NCBI GenBank assembly: GCA_009746045.1
Contig: RPFO01000643.1
Span: forward strand, 57,501 to 119,500
From: Mesostigma viride
Lineage: Eukaryota > Streptophyta > Mesostigmatophyceae > Mesostigmatales > Mesostigmataceae
DNA length: 62,000 bases
Direction of reading: 5' to 3'
The translations under genes were made by a program, and so were the position numbers. The notes beneath the pieces were generated by a model. It searched no databases and was not told the DNA's origin. It saw nothing but the letters and a program-made list of their open reading frames with translations. The first letter of the stretch is position 1, and every line of letters starts with the position of its first letter. Positions 34,437 to 45,140 of the stretch are shown piece by piece.

Positions 34437-34814
34437 ATGGAGTTGGTTGAACAGTTCCGCAGCTCCAACAATGACTCGCAGGTTGCAGGGAAGATTCGAG
34501 AAACGCCCGATGGCAGGCTGTCCATCATCGATGTAATAGTCTGCCTCTGGTATACGAATCCTGATGGAACCCTAAAGCCGGATGCGCGGCCCTTGGCTGC
34601 TGCAACCTTCAGGCGGTTCTTGAAGAAGTACCCAGAGGTGGTGGTGGACAAAGTTCAGCTCCCGGGGCCTTGGGGGCGAGTGACCCCGGTTGCCACGGTT
34701 GAACAGCTGAAGAACATTCTTCGTAAACTGCCGCTCTTTCAGTTGGATTTCGTAACATCAGTCGACGGGGAATCTGCATTGGACGACAGCGATACACAAG
34801 GGCATCCCCTCTGA
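34437..34814 (+). CDS. Single A-domain protein (no nuclease)
   Basis: ATG in GCGATGG; 125 residues in this model. It has one A domain (GKIRETPDGRLSIIDVIV, YTNPDGT, FLKKYPE, TPVATVEQLKNIL), then a short Ser/Asp tail and stop, with no PD-(D/E)XK part. Bases 34411-34440 align with the start of exon 2 of the gene at 30990, including the splice acceptor (ATTACAG) in the same phase 1. This piece therefore arose by copying that exon. It could be spliced to the leader exon at 31203, skipping the nuclease exon, or be transcribed from the TATA box at 34329. The frame is also open upstream to an ATG at 34356. A duplicate lies at 61325-61702. Confidence 0.6.
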   Translation: MELVEQFRSSNNDSQVAGKIRETPDGRLSIIDVIVCLWYTNPDGTLKPDARPLAAATFRRFLKKYPEVVVDKVQLPGPWGRVTPVATVEQLKNILRKLPLFQLDFVTSVDGESALDDSDTQGHPL

Positions 34815-35110
34815 GAGCGCGGTTATACTTCCATCTGACACGCCTCGCCTTGGATGAAACAGGTGCGGGGGTCAATCATCAACAGGGCAGGCATGGACAA
34901 ACAATCATCTTTTCCCATTATTCTCTTCCTGTGCCCCCTGGCAGGAAACCTTCCTGCCTGCTGGTCCAGCTCAACCCCCTGACCCTTGTTGGTGCCCTTT
35001 TTCCCTGTTTCTTATGCCTGCCATGGATTACCATTCTAATCTCAATCAATTAAGGCAGGTGGGAGGACATGGAGCTGTGTCAAGTGTTTTCTAGCCTGTG
35101 CATGATGTGG

Positions 35111-36325
35111 ACTGCCTGCCATGCTTGCTCTATTGTGTTAGTGCATTGAAGCCCGCGCATGTGCGCACATGCGTACATGTGTGCATGCGCCCACTCATGG
35201 TGACCATAGCTCCTGAGGGAAGCACAGATACTGACCGCCTGAACAGTGTATGCCTGGATGCTTCGGCAGATGCCTCGCTACCGTGGAAGGCCACTAGAGT
35301 CCTGTGCTTTTGTGATGTGCTGCAACAATGTCTTGCATGAGGTGCTACCCCAATACCTGTGTGTGGAAGGCGAGAGGGGGAAGAAAGTTCAAGAGGGAAG
35401 AGGGGGAAGTTAAAATAAATCTCCTTCTTTGCTGGCAGCTATGCAACTACTGAAAAGGCCCTCTGAATTGGGAGATATGCGGATTTTTCTGCTTAATGAA
35501 GCGGCCCCCACGTGCTGGCCTGATGGTCTGCATGCGCTGACGGGGCGCAAGGACCATTGTTGCCGTAGGTGTTGTGGCATGACCGTCGCTGATGACGTGC
35601 CACGGCAATGCCCAAATGGCAATCCACAATTATGCAAATAATGCAATCCATGTGACAGTTTGAGGAACACAGTGCTTATGTACCATTAACCACATAGTAG
35701 TACTAGCTCTACCATTTCTCTTATGCCAGTTTCTACAACCTTTGCCGTTTTCACACCCCTTTGTTCGCTATATTTAAACCCAGCCGTGCTATAAGTATTG
35801 CCAGAACATCTGTTCTGAATTTCATGCCATGGTTAGGGGGATAGTGTAGCGCTGTCAAGCGTCTCAACATGTACAGTTGTACAGGATGACGAGTAATAGT
35901 TAATCTTCTTCTTCGGTTCAAGTATCTTTCACCGCCGCAGTGCGCCGCGCTCTCAGCCTTGACAGCATCCAGTTTGATGCGGGGCAAGCCCATGCTGGGC
36001 CGGCGTGAGTTAGTACACCACGAGCAGCTAGTTTACAACTGAGTAGTCTACAGTGGTATAGCACTATATCATGCCAAAGAGATCATGCATATCAACCACG
36101 TGCCACTTGTCCAACGCAGCACCCACCTGACTTGCACGCTGGCCACACCACCCATGCCCCGCAGCCCCAGGTTGCCACGCACCCAACCGACCGTGGCTTT
36201 GCTACTGCCAGATGCAACCCTCCTGCCGCCTGAACCCTGGCGGCAGCAGCGTCATGTCCGGCAGCGCGCAGCTTGTACTGCGAGGGCTGTTCCTGCGCCA
36301 TGCACTGTGGGTACGAGGTACGTTT
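35111..36325. other. Stretch without a recognised gene
   Basis: Only short frames without known domains. At 35156-35192 there is an alternating purine-pyrimidine run (GCGCATGTGCGCACATGCG...) that could adopt Z-DNA. No promoter or RNA gene was recognised. Confidence 0.4.
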
Positions 36326-36613
36326 CATAGTGTTAACAATAGGGACTGGTATGACGAGTAGGCCCCCCTAAACTTTTCATAGTGTTAACAATAGGGACTG
36401 GTATGATGAGTAGGCCCCCCTAAACGGTGTTAACAATAGGGACTGGTATGACGAGTAGGCCCCCCTAAACGGTGTTAACAATAGGGACTGGTATGACGAG
36501 TACGCCCCCCTAAACGGTGTTAACAATAGGGACTGGTATGACGAGTAGGCCCCCCTAAACGTTTCATAGTGTTAACAATAGGGACTGGTATGACGAGTAG
36601 GCCCCCCTAAACG
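36326..36613. repeat. Six-unit tandem repeat of 46 or 58 bp
   Basis: Units contain TGTTAACAATAGGGACTGGT and ATGACGAGTAGGCCCCCCTA. Three of the six also carry the prefix TTTCATAG. The units are almost identical, so the array is young. It has no copy in the second half of the window. Confidence 0.95.
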
Positions 36614-36930
36614 TGCCGCGGGCTGCATATGTTACATGGTGTGCATCTGTGAGGGCTGCTGCTGCGCCGGTGTATAGGTGTGGCATATTGTCAAATTTGT
36701 CACACTGCGCCGGCACCCCATGCTTGGCCTGTGTCTGCGTTCGTAACGTTAAGGCTGAGGGCATGGCGGTTCTTATCTATATGTTACAGGTCTGCGCTCT
36801 TGCGCACGTGAGGGTATTTTGGAGACACGTTTATCTTGTGGATGGGTGGTGGTGGTTGGGATAGGGGTTTGTATGGTTTGGGGATGATGCTGTGGCTGGG
36901 CGAGCGTGCTGGGGGGAACGGCCATGTCAA

Positions 36931-37021
36931 ACCGTGATAGCCAGTGCCAGCAATCATGCCACCCAGCACTACTACATGCAGTATAATGGGTGGCATGATT
37001 GCTGGTGTTGGCGATCACGGT
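36931..37021 (+). ncRNA. Candidate small-RNA precursor hairpin
   Basis: The arms 36931-36965 and 36987-37021 (35 bases each) are inverted complements around a 21-base loop. On the plus strand three of the four non-Watson-Crick positions are G-U or U-G pairs and only one is a true mismatch. On the minus strand the same positions become A-C mismatches, so plus-strand RNA folds better. Arm length and loop size fit a miRNA precursor. A young inverted duplication is an alternative. Confidence 0.45.
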
Positions 37022-37849
37022 GGGGGTATCCACCAAGGGCAGAGGATCTAGGCGGCAAAGGTCACAGTTACAGTGATACTGGAGGCCAGTGGCAGAGAAT
37101 GTCACCTCATGCTGCGCTCCTCCGTGGCAGTCGGTCATTCTTGAGTGATGCACTGGGTCTGAAAGCAATCCAGCACTTTTGTCACTAGTAGGCACCTTTT
37201 GCTGTGGCCATCCTGTCGTTATGACACATACGGTGAGGGCATGTATTGTTGGCGTTAAACTTATGCACACCGGGTGCCATGACATCGATGCGTGGATGTT
37301 TGTTTACATGAAGTGGGTGCATCCATCGATGACTTCTCACTTGAGCACGCAGGTCGTGGCTCCGAGTGAGATCCATCTCGCCAGGTTGGCAACAGCCAAG
37401 GCCGAACCTTGCAGTTGCCTGTATCTTGGGATTCTAAGGGCGATTATGTAGCTCATTCATTCTTTCCCCTTTTTTGGCTTCATTGGCGCAATCATCCCAG
37501 CCTTCCCCGGCGACCTCCGCCTGCCGATGCTCACCCCGCAGAGGCTGAGACGTGCTACTCTGACAGCGCAAAGCCCCCAGCTACAACCGGACATCGACCC
37601 CAAAACAGTGCTGGTCCGGTGCATGGAGTTCCTCCGCTTCAAACAGCTACCACCATGTGGAGTTCTACGGAATGCCTCACCGGCTACGCTGCAGGCCGGC
37701 TATCCTCGGTCCGCGCTCTTTCTTGGGCCTCTGCGTGAGTGCCCGTTTATGAGTGCGTGTTAATCTCCCCTTCAAAGGCAGAAGGACGATGCAGTAATGC
37801 CTCTGCAACGCCCTTAACTTACAAATTATTGGGGAATCTTGTAATCAAT
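37022..37849. other. Stretch without a recognised gene
   Basis: Short frames only, none with a known domain. It ends at the breakpoint of the inverted duplication at 37850. Confidence 0.4.
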
Positions 37850-38900
37850 ACGAGGTGTCTAGCAAGTAGACCAAATGTAAGTACCAGGGAACCATGGCAG
37901 TATAAATCAAATGGTTCCAAACAAGTGGCCGCTGGCCTTGCTTGAAACGTCCTTGCTAAAATTCTTTCCCCTGGAGTACACCTCACCACTACTACCCCCC
38001 CGCCTAATGCCTCCCCCCCTTCCTTGCCCCCTTCCTTCCCTTCTTCTTCCCCCCCATCTCTCCCTCACCCATTCCTCCCCCCCGTACTCCCGCCCCCCTT
38101 TTGTCCCCCCCCTGCAGGAGGTGCAACGCCCACCTGCGCGACGAGCTGGCAGGGTGCCTGCAGCACTTATGCTTCCGCAGGGCACCGGATGGCTTCCGAG
38201 AGACGCTGCGCGAGGCAGGGGGCTTGGCCGCGTGCCTGGCACTGGTGAAGCGGATCGTTACGGATGAAGGAATGATGGCGGGGAACGGGGCAGGTGGCGC
38301 CGCGGGTGGAGCGTCCCACCACCACGGCAGTCGACACCAGCGAGCTCGGAGGGGGAGCGGGTCGAGGCGGCGCGGGGGGAATGCGCGGCGGGGCAGCAGT
38401 GGGGGCGGGGACGCGGATGGCGGGAGTCAGCTCAGGGCCGCCCTGCACGCGCTCAGGTCACTGCTCAAGGGCCTCTCAGGGGGCGCCGTGGATGAGCTGG
38501 TGCTGAAGGGCAAGGCGCTGGTCCCCCTGTTTGCGATTCTGGGGACTGTGGGGGGCATGGATGGGGGGGGCGCGGGCGGGGGAAGGAAAGCGGGGGGGGG
38601 GTGCTGGGGAGGGGCGTGCCGGGGCGGGAGCGGAGTTGCCAGCACATCCGATGGCCTCGCGTGCATGCGAGGGTCGGGTGGAGTCGACCTCTAATGAGGC
38701 TAGTGATGATGATGGTAATGATAAGGATGTGGAGGGAGGGGATGACTTGGATGGGAATTTAGGAGTGGGGAATAAGAGGGCTGACCGGGCGACAATGCCA
38801 GCTGTCAAGATGACAGCGGAAGCAACGACGAGCCAGCGCCCAACGTGGCAAACCACCCAGTGACGCGCGCCAAGACCAAGCAGAAGCAGCGTGGCAGCAT

Positions 38901-38999
<99 letters not shown>

Positions 39000-41500
39000 G
39001 GGGATGGTGGAGGGATGGTTGATGCTGGCATAGACGACGCGGGGGACGCAGATCCCTGCCAGGGTGCCGGCGCCAGCTGGGGCGGCCCCGAGGGCAAGGA
39101 GAAAGGCGAGGGGAAGGCGAGGGGGAGGCGAGGGGGAGGCGGGGGAGGTGGAGGAATGTGAGGGTGATCTGGCGGGCGAGGGGGCCGCGTTCGGCCCGTG
39201 TGCTGGCGGGGAAGAAGGCGAGGCCGGCCAGCCAGGTGTCGCCCCCATCGCGCTTGGCATCGCCATATCCCTGGTTGGGTACCTGGTGTCAGAGCCACAT
39301 GGGGCCAGGGCAGAGCCGTCTGGGCGCCAAAGTGTGGGCGGTGGAGGAGCTGTTGGAGCTGGCCGAGAGAATGCTGGCGTCCCCAGGGTCGGGGGATGCC
39401 AGTAGTGCTGGCTCTCCGAGCGGATCGGGGAATGGCCATGGGGGGGGGGCATCATCGGGAGGAGGGATCGCGGGGGGGGGGTCGCCGGGGGGTGGCGGGG
39501 GCAGTGGGGGCGTGGGTGACGTGGATGGGGAGGGCGTGTTCCTGTCAAGACCGTTCTACAAGCTCGTGCGCGCGCTGGCCACGATCTGCTGCCCCGAGGA
39601 GCCAGGGGGTCCCTTGGCGGTCGCGCTGGGAATGAAGGGCCGGCGCTGCTGGCTCGTCGCCCGGCTCGCCGTCCGCGTCGAGTGCCCCGCGTCGCTGGAC
39701 CTCCTCAGCTTCCTCGCGGCGTCGGGCCCCTGCTATACCGCGAGGCGCTCCTGGCCGCGCTGGGCGAGCAGGTGGGCGGCCCCAGGGGTTCCCTGGAGGC
39801 GGCCGCCCAGCACGCGTTCCTGCTGCGGTTTCAGGGACCCTGCTCAGGGGGCGGGGGGCCTGCGGGCAGCGGGGGCGGGGTTGGGATCGAGCGGGGGGGG
39901 CGCGCGCACAGGGGGGCAGCCGCGGGCCACTCATGGGGCGTGTTATCAGCCGTGCCGGTTCGCACGCGCTGGATGTCACGAACGCGTTCAGCAACCCGGC
40001 CTCGGTCAAGCAGCTCTTGAGCTGGGCGCGGGAGATCTTTGAGAGGAAGGTGGTTTCCGGGGGTGGTGGCGGTGCAGTGGCGGTGGGGGTGGTGGCGCGC
40101 AAGGTGGCGACGGCGGGGGCGCTGGTGGCGGCGTGCAGTGGTCCCTCGTCAGGGATGACGCGCTGGGCCTCCTGCGGCGGCACCTCATGCTGCTGGCCAG
40201 CGTTGCGGAGATGGGGGACAGCACGAGGAACATGGTGGTGACAGCTGGCCGGTTGAAGCTGAACGCAGAGATGCTGGACGCCATCGTGACGGGGCGCAGC
40301 AGGTGCGGGTCTACCTTTATGTCTTCCTCATACCCTCTCCTGTGATTCCATCGTTCTGGGTGGCAGCAGCTATGGAAAGAGTCTGTTTTTTCTTGGCCCC
40401 CGGTCCTTCATTTTCTCAGCTTTCAAAGTTCTTCTTACATGCCATCGCTGCAGCAGCTATGGGACTGCTATTCATAAAGGCATATTTATCCCACATCGAA
40501 AATCCCACCGCCCACCCCTCTCCATCCCCTCTCCCCTCCCCCCCCTCCCTTCCCCATCCCCAGTGCCATCAAGCGCAAGTGGATGGCGGGCGGGCCCGAC
40601 GCGGGGCCCCTCCTGCCCAGCGAGATGGAGATGGTGGCCGTCGCGGTGAAGCTGATCCGCGTGCTGGTGACGGGCGACGAGCTGGTCGGGCCACTCGCTG
40701 CTCGGGAGGGCATCCCCCCGCGCGCTTGCCCACATCCTGCAGATGTGCCTCATCCACCTGCAGCGGGGATCCACCCAGGGGGCTCGCTGCGGTGGCGGGA
40801 GTGGTAGCAATGGCAGGAGCGGAGGTGGCGCGAACAACAACGGTGGGGGGGAGTAGTGCGGCCGCGATGGCGAGTGACCGGCCACGCCCGGCGACCATGT
40901 GGGTCACTCTAGCGATCGTGCGCCTGGCCAAAGTCAGCCAGCGCGCGCTGAGCTCGATTGCTCACGCTCGGGTTCGAGTCGGTGGCAACGCTGGCGTCGC
41001 TGGCTTGCCTGGACACCCTGGACGCGGCCTCCAGGGCGTGCGTCTGGCACGGGCTCGTCTGTCTCCTGCAGTTACTCCGGGGGGAGAACGCGCAGAGCCT
41101 CGCGTACGAGGTGGGTGCTGGCGACGGTCACGATCATGGTACTATGGAGGTGTGGGTGACGTGCGCTGGTGGTAGTTTGAAGGAGAAAGTTTAATGGTAG
41201 AATGCGTAGAGCCTCGAATGTGAGGTTGGCGGGTGGGTGGGTGGGGTTGAGGAGGACAAAAGGTCACTATGATTATTCCCTAAGAATTCTTTGGGGGGGA
41301 GAAACAGGGTGGGTGGATGGGTGGGTGGGGCCACAGTTGTTTTTAAATGCAGTGCCCAGAACAGCAATATATTTAGCATCATTGGCATAGAGTCGTCGTG
41401 TTCACAGCTTCGAATGGGTATAGGAATATGGATAAGGATACAAAAGATTCTGTCATCCCTCCTATCCTCTAGCTGACAATCCCGCCTCTCCCACAAACCT
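37850..41500 (+). pseudogene. Inverted partial copy of the armadillo-like gene (exons 3 and 4)
   Basis: Matches 17230-13210 read in reverse. Exon 3 is at 38118-40302 and exon 4 at 40564-41110, both with conserved splice sites. About 138 bp just after the exon 3 acceptor are missing (GAGGTG joins directly to AACGCCCACC), leaving a frameshift. More frame changes follow (for example near 38.6, 39.74 and 40.71 kb). Exons 1, 2 and 5 are absent. The copy ends in the intron 4 polypurine tract at 41.5 kb, fused to rhodanese intron sequence. It preserves ten G at 39472-39481 where the parent has nine, which supports the reading frame proposed for the parent. Confidence 0.85.
38901..38996. repeat. (CAG)32 trinucleotide run
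   Basis: An uninterrupted CAG run in the armadillo-like pseudogene. The parent gene has only short mixed CAG/GCG runs around 16036-16120, so this is an expansion in the copy. Confidence 0.95.
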
Positions 41501-42873
41501 CCCTCCCCCCCCTCTGAAACCTTCCTGCCCTCCCCCTCCCCCTCCCTCCTCCCCCCTCCCCCCTCCCCCCTCCCCCTGCGTGTTTTCATGTCCCTGTCGC
41601 CCTTCTTGTGATTCGTGCGCACCCCTACTGCGTTTCATAGCAAGAACCAGTTGCATTTTATGATGCTATACGTGGTATGGGCCTTCCTAGAGATAGTACT
41701 CGCAACACAATGAATGTGGTTATATCTACCCATGCTCCCAGAATAAAACCTGGCAACATAACATAGACTGTGCGATGCAGCTAGGCCGTTTCTTCATTTG
41801 GTTTGATTACCCACTGGAGCAGTTTATATATAGACTTCACACATGACTACACGGATGGTTACGCAGATGAGTTCGCACATGATTACACACATGACTCCCC
41901 ACACGGGGAAGCCTACCTAACCCATCATGCACTTAATCCATCGGCCCATATAGTCAGGGAGGAGAGAGAGGGTGTTTCACGCAGGCATTCCCAGGAATAC
42001 CGATGTGTTACAACTTAGCACCTTTGGAGCAGGTCGCACCTGCGTCTGCAGCTCAGTGCGGTGTTGTGTTCTGGGTCTTCAGTAAAGTCTGGGGAACCCA
42101 GACTTGTTTCACGCAGGCATTCCTAGGCATACCAGTTTAAACTGAGCACATTTAGAGTAGGATGTGCCTCTGTCCCCTAATCAAGTGTTGTTTGTTGGGG
42201 GGCATGGCAGGGTGGAGTGTTACTAGTGTCGGATAGCATGGCAGGGCAGAGTGTTACTAGGGCACAGTATTCTAGTATCTCATTAATTTCACAACAGTGC
42301 TCCTGAGCTAGTATTTTATTGTGCTTCTTTGTCGGCTGTTCGCATCATGGGTTCCACGTCCGCCACGGCGTGCACTGTGCTTTCTCGCATCCGGCACAAC
42401 ATGATGCTCGCATCCTATTTGGCCTGCCCGCTTGACGCAGTGAGAGGAGCTAGGGCGCCCTCCCTCCTTCTGGTCTTGTGCAGGGGTTGCATGTTCCATT
42501 ATTGGTACCCACGTGACGCCGTCTGTATGCTTTATTCATGGCTCGCATCCGGCACAACATTATCGCCAGCCAACCCCCAAGCACAATGTCCCGCATTCGC
42601 GCGGTTCTTGCTCTATCTCTGCACTATCTCTGCAGCTAGCTATTCACATCTATTTACACTCATTGATGTCCACACTCATTGATATCTAATCTAGTTGGCA
42701 TTAGACGTGCTTACCCAGTTTTACCATTTCCAACCTGACCTGGGATGCTGTCGATCGCAACCTAACCTATGGCCCATCCTGTCAATCGCGCCCTGTGATG
42801 TGGGGGGTCGTTCCCGCTCTTTCGGGGTCTGTGCGGCCCACGTGGGCACCACTTGTCGGCCGCCCCCTGCCAG

Positions 42874-44743
42874 GGTGATGAACAAGGGCCCCATGGGCAT
42901 GCAGCCCAACCCAGACTTCCTCGCGGCGGTGCGTGCTGTTGTGCCGTGCAGCTAGAATTACAAGCCTTGAAGCCCAGCACTTTGATTGTGGTTGCCGTGC
43001 GAAGTGGCTGCGTGCGCCACTTGTCGCCATGCCCATGCCGCCATGCCACGTGTTTTCGTCGATTCTCTGTTTTGATGTCGTCATTGCCGTGGTTGCTGTT
43101 GTTGTCTGTGTTGCCATCCATCGATGTCACTGCTGGTCTTCTTGGCATGGGGAGCATGGGGGGCATGCGGGTCATGGGGGGCATTCTCGTGACCATCGCC
43201 ATTTTTCATCCTTGTCTTTGTGTCTCCGTCGTTATTGTTGTAATTGGGGAGTTGGGCAGTCGCTGATCGGCACTTGCCATGTAGGGGGGGGTATGCCGTC
43301 TGCCCTTCTCACATAAGCAAGGAAAGTTCTTGTTGCGCATGAAAGAGAGTTGCGCATGTTTGTGTTTCTTTCGTTTGACTTTGGGCAAATGAGGCTGCTA
43401 CTGTCAGTCAACACCTGCAAGAACGCATAGGATGGGGAGGGGGAAGGGGGTGGGGGGAAGAAGGGCGGGGGGGGGGGGCAGGGGGAATGGGGAGAGATGG
43501 GGGGAAAAAGCGGTCTGTTTGCCATGTGTTGTTCTTCAAGTCATCCCGGTGCTCTCTCACTAATGAGACCAGCTGTGTTGTTTTTTGTTTATTTTTCGTG
43601 AAGGGCTTGACACACATGCCCCTGTTGGTTCGAGCTTGGAAAAGGAAACTTTTTTATTTCAAATGGAGTCACTGGTTCGCATCTCATGGAAAGGCTTGCT
43701 GTTTGCAGAGCGTTCATCGGGGATGGCTGGAGCTGATCTCCCTCCATTGGGAACTGAGGGAGATTAGCTCCAAGGGCAGGGGCAGAAAAATGGAGCACTA
43801 TGTGCGAGGCAGGGGGTGGGACAAGAGGAGGGGCGCTGCGTGTGAGGTGATGCAAGAGGAGCGCTGCGTGTGAGGCAAGCAGTGGTGCAAGAGGAGCACT
43901 GCGTGTGAGGGGGTGCAAGAGGAGGAGTGCGTGTGAGGCAAGAGGGGGCGCAAGAGGAGCGCTGCGTGTGGGACAAGGGGTTGGGACAAGAGGAGTGCTT
44001 GCAAGGTAGGGCCTCTCTTTCCACTCATCCTTGGCCCGCGCACCGTGTTTGCAGCATAGTAAACACTTGTCGCGCTCCCTCCGTCCCTTCTCGCCTCAAC
44101 TTTTCTCCTTCTCCTCTCCTCCCCTTTTCCTTTGTCCCCCCCTGCCCTCCTGCCCTCCTGCCCTCCTGCCCTCCGGCCCTCCGGCCCTCCGGCCCTCCGG
44201 CCCTCCTGCCCTCCTGCCCTCCTGCCCTCCTGCCCTCCTGCCTGCCCTCCTGCCCTCCTGCCCTCCTGCCCTCCTGCCCTCCTGCCCTCCTGCCCTCCTG
44301 CCCTCCTGCCCTCCTGCCCTCCTGCCCTCCTGCCCTCCTGCCCTCCTGCCCTCCTGCCCTCCTGCCCTCCTGCCCTCCTGCCCTCCTGCCCTCCTGCCCT
44401 CCTGCCCTCCTGCCCTCCTGCCCTCCTGCCCTCCTGCCCTCCTGCCCTCCTGCCCTCCTGCCCTCCTGCCCTCCTGCCCTCCTGCCCTCCTGCCCTCCTG
44501 CCCTCCTGCCCTCCTCACTTCCCTTCTTTCTTCCCTCCTCTCCCCCCCTGCATCCTCCCCCCTCAGGTGAACAAGCGGTTCCCCGACAAGACGGTGGACC
44601 TCGTTGTCGGCTGCCTGAGCGGCAGGCGCTCCCAAACCGCCATCGCCATCATGCAGCAGGCCGAGTTCACGTCACTCGTGAACGTGGAGGGGGGCTTTAC
44701 CGCTTGGAGCGGGTCGGGGCTCCCAGTGGAGGTTCCCAAGTGA
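42874..44743 (+). pseudogene. Rhodanese copy lacking exon 1 (exons 2 and 3 intact)
   Basis: Exon 2 (42874-42928) is identical in length and sequence to the first copy. Exon 3 (44567-44743) differs at four bases, all third-position synonymous changes, and keeps the C-x4-R active-site loop. Splice sites are intact. No transit-peptide exon or start codon was found upstream within the duplicated part, so a full protein is not evident. It is either a recent pseudogene or has a new first exon. Confidence 0.7.
44136..44515. repeat. 10-bp minisatellite, second copy (~38 units)
   Basis: CTCCTGCCCT units with a block of CTCCGGCCCT near 44.17 kb and one shortened unit near 44.24 kb. No CACT-type units. 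Confidence 0.95.
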
Positions 44744-45140
44744 AGCAATTGTTCTACTAGTAGAATACAAGTATTGAATGAAAACCACGGTCAGTTCAAC
44801 CATGCTACATCGGCCATTCTGATCAATGTCGGGACAGTAGGGCTCTCCACGATGTGGGCCACTGAGATGCAATACTTGGCTGATGGCCATTAACGCCTAG
44901 CTCACCCACCCACCCAAGTGACCCAAACTGCCAAACAAACAAACGAACAACAAAAAAACCTAACAAACAAACAATTGTCATGATTGCCATGATTGTATTT
45001 TTTTTACTGACTAGGTTGTCCCCAGTTTACAAATTATCAAAATTAACAAAATTACCAAAATTAACAAAATAACACAAATCACAAGAAAGCAACATAGTGC
45101 AATTTAATTAAGGAAAACATATATACCATATGAAGCAAGT

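Larger units (their letters stand above)
27850..35110. repeat. Block A, first copy of a >7-kb direct duplication
   Basis: From TTAGCAATTT at 27850 this block matches 54766-62000 almost base for base, with small indels and three clear insertion/deletion differences (27999-28066, 28193-28467, and 291 bp extra at 57187-57477). It carries the leader/A-domain/nuclease gene and the single A-domain gene. The match continues to the window edge, so the true 3' limit is not seen. Confidence 0.95.
41577..44988. repeat. Second copy of the rhodanese intron/exon region
   Basis: From GCGTGTTTTCATGTCCCTGT at 41578 it parallels 23239-27603 in direct orientation. Exon 1, the leader and the promoter are absent because the armadillo-like copy is joined at the breakpoint. 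Small indels and a much shorter minisatellite distinguish it from the first copy. Confidence 0.9.

Noticed and set aside
36326-36613. CRISPR array
   Set aside because: Units are directly adjacent with no unique spacers and the DNA is eukaryotic.
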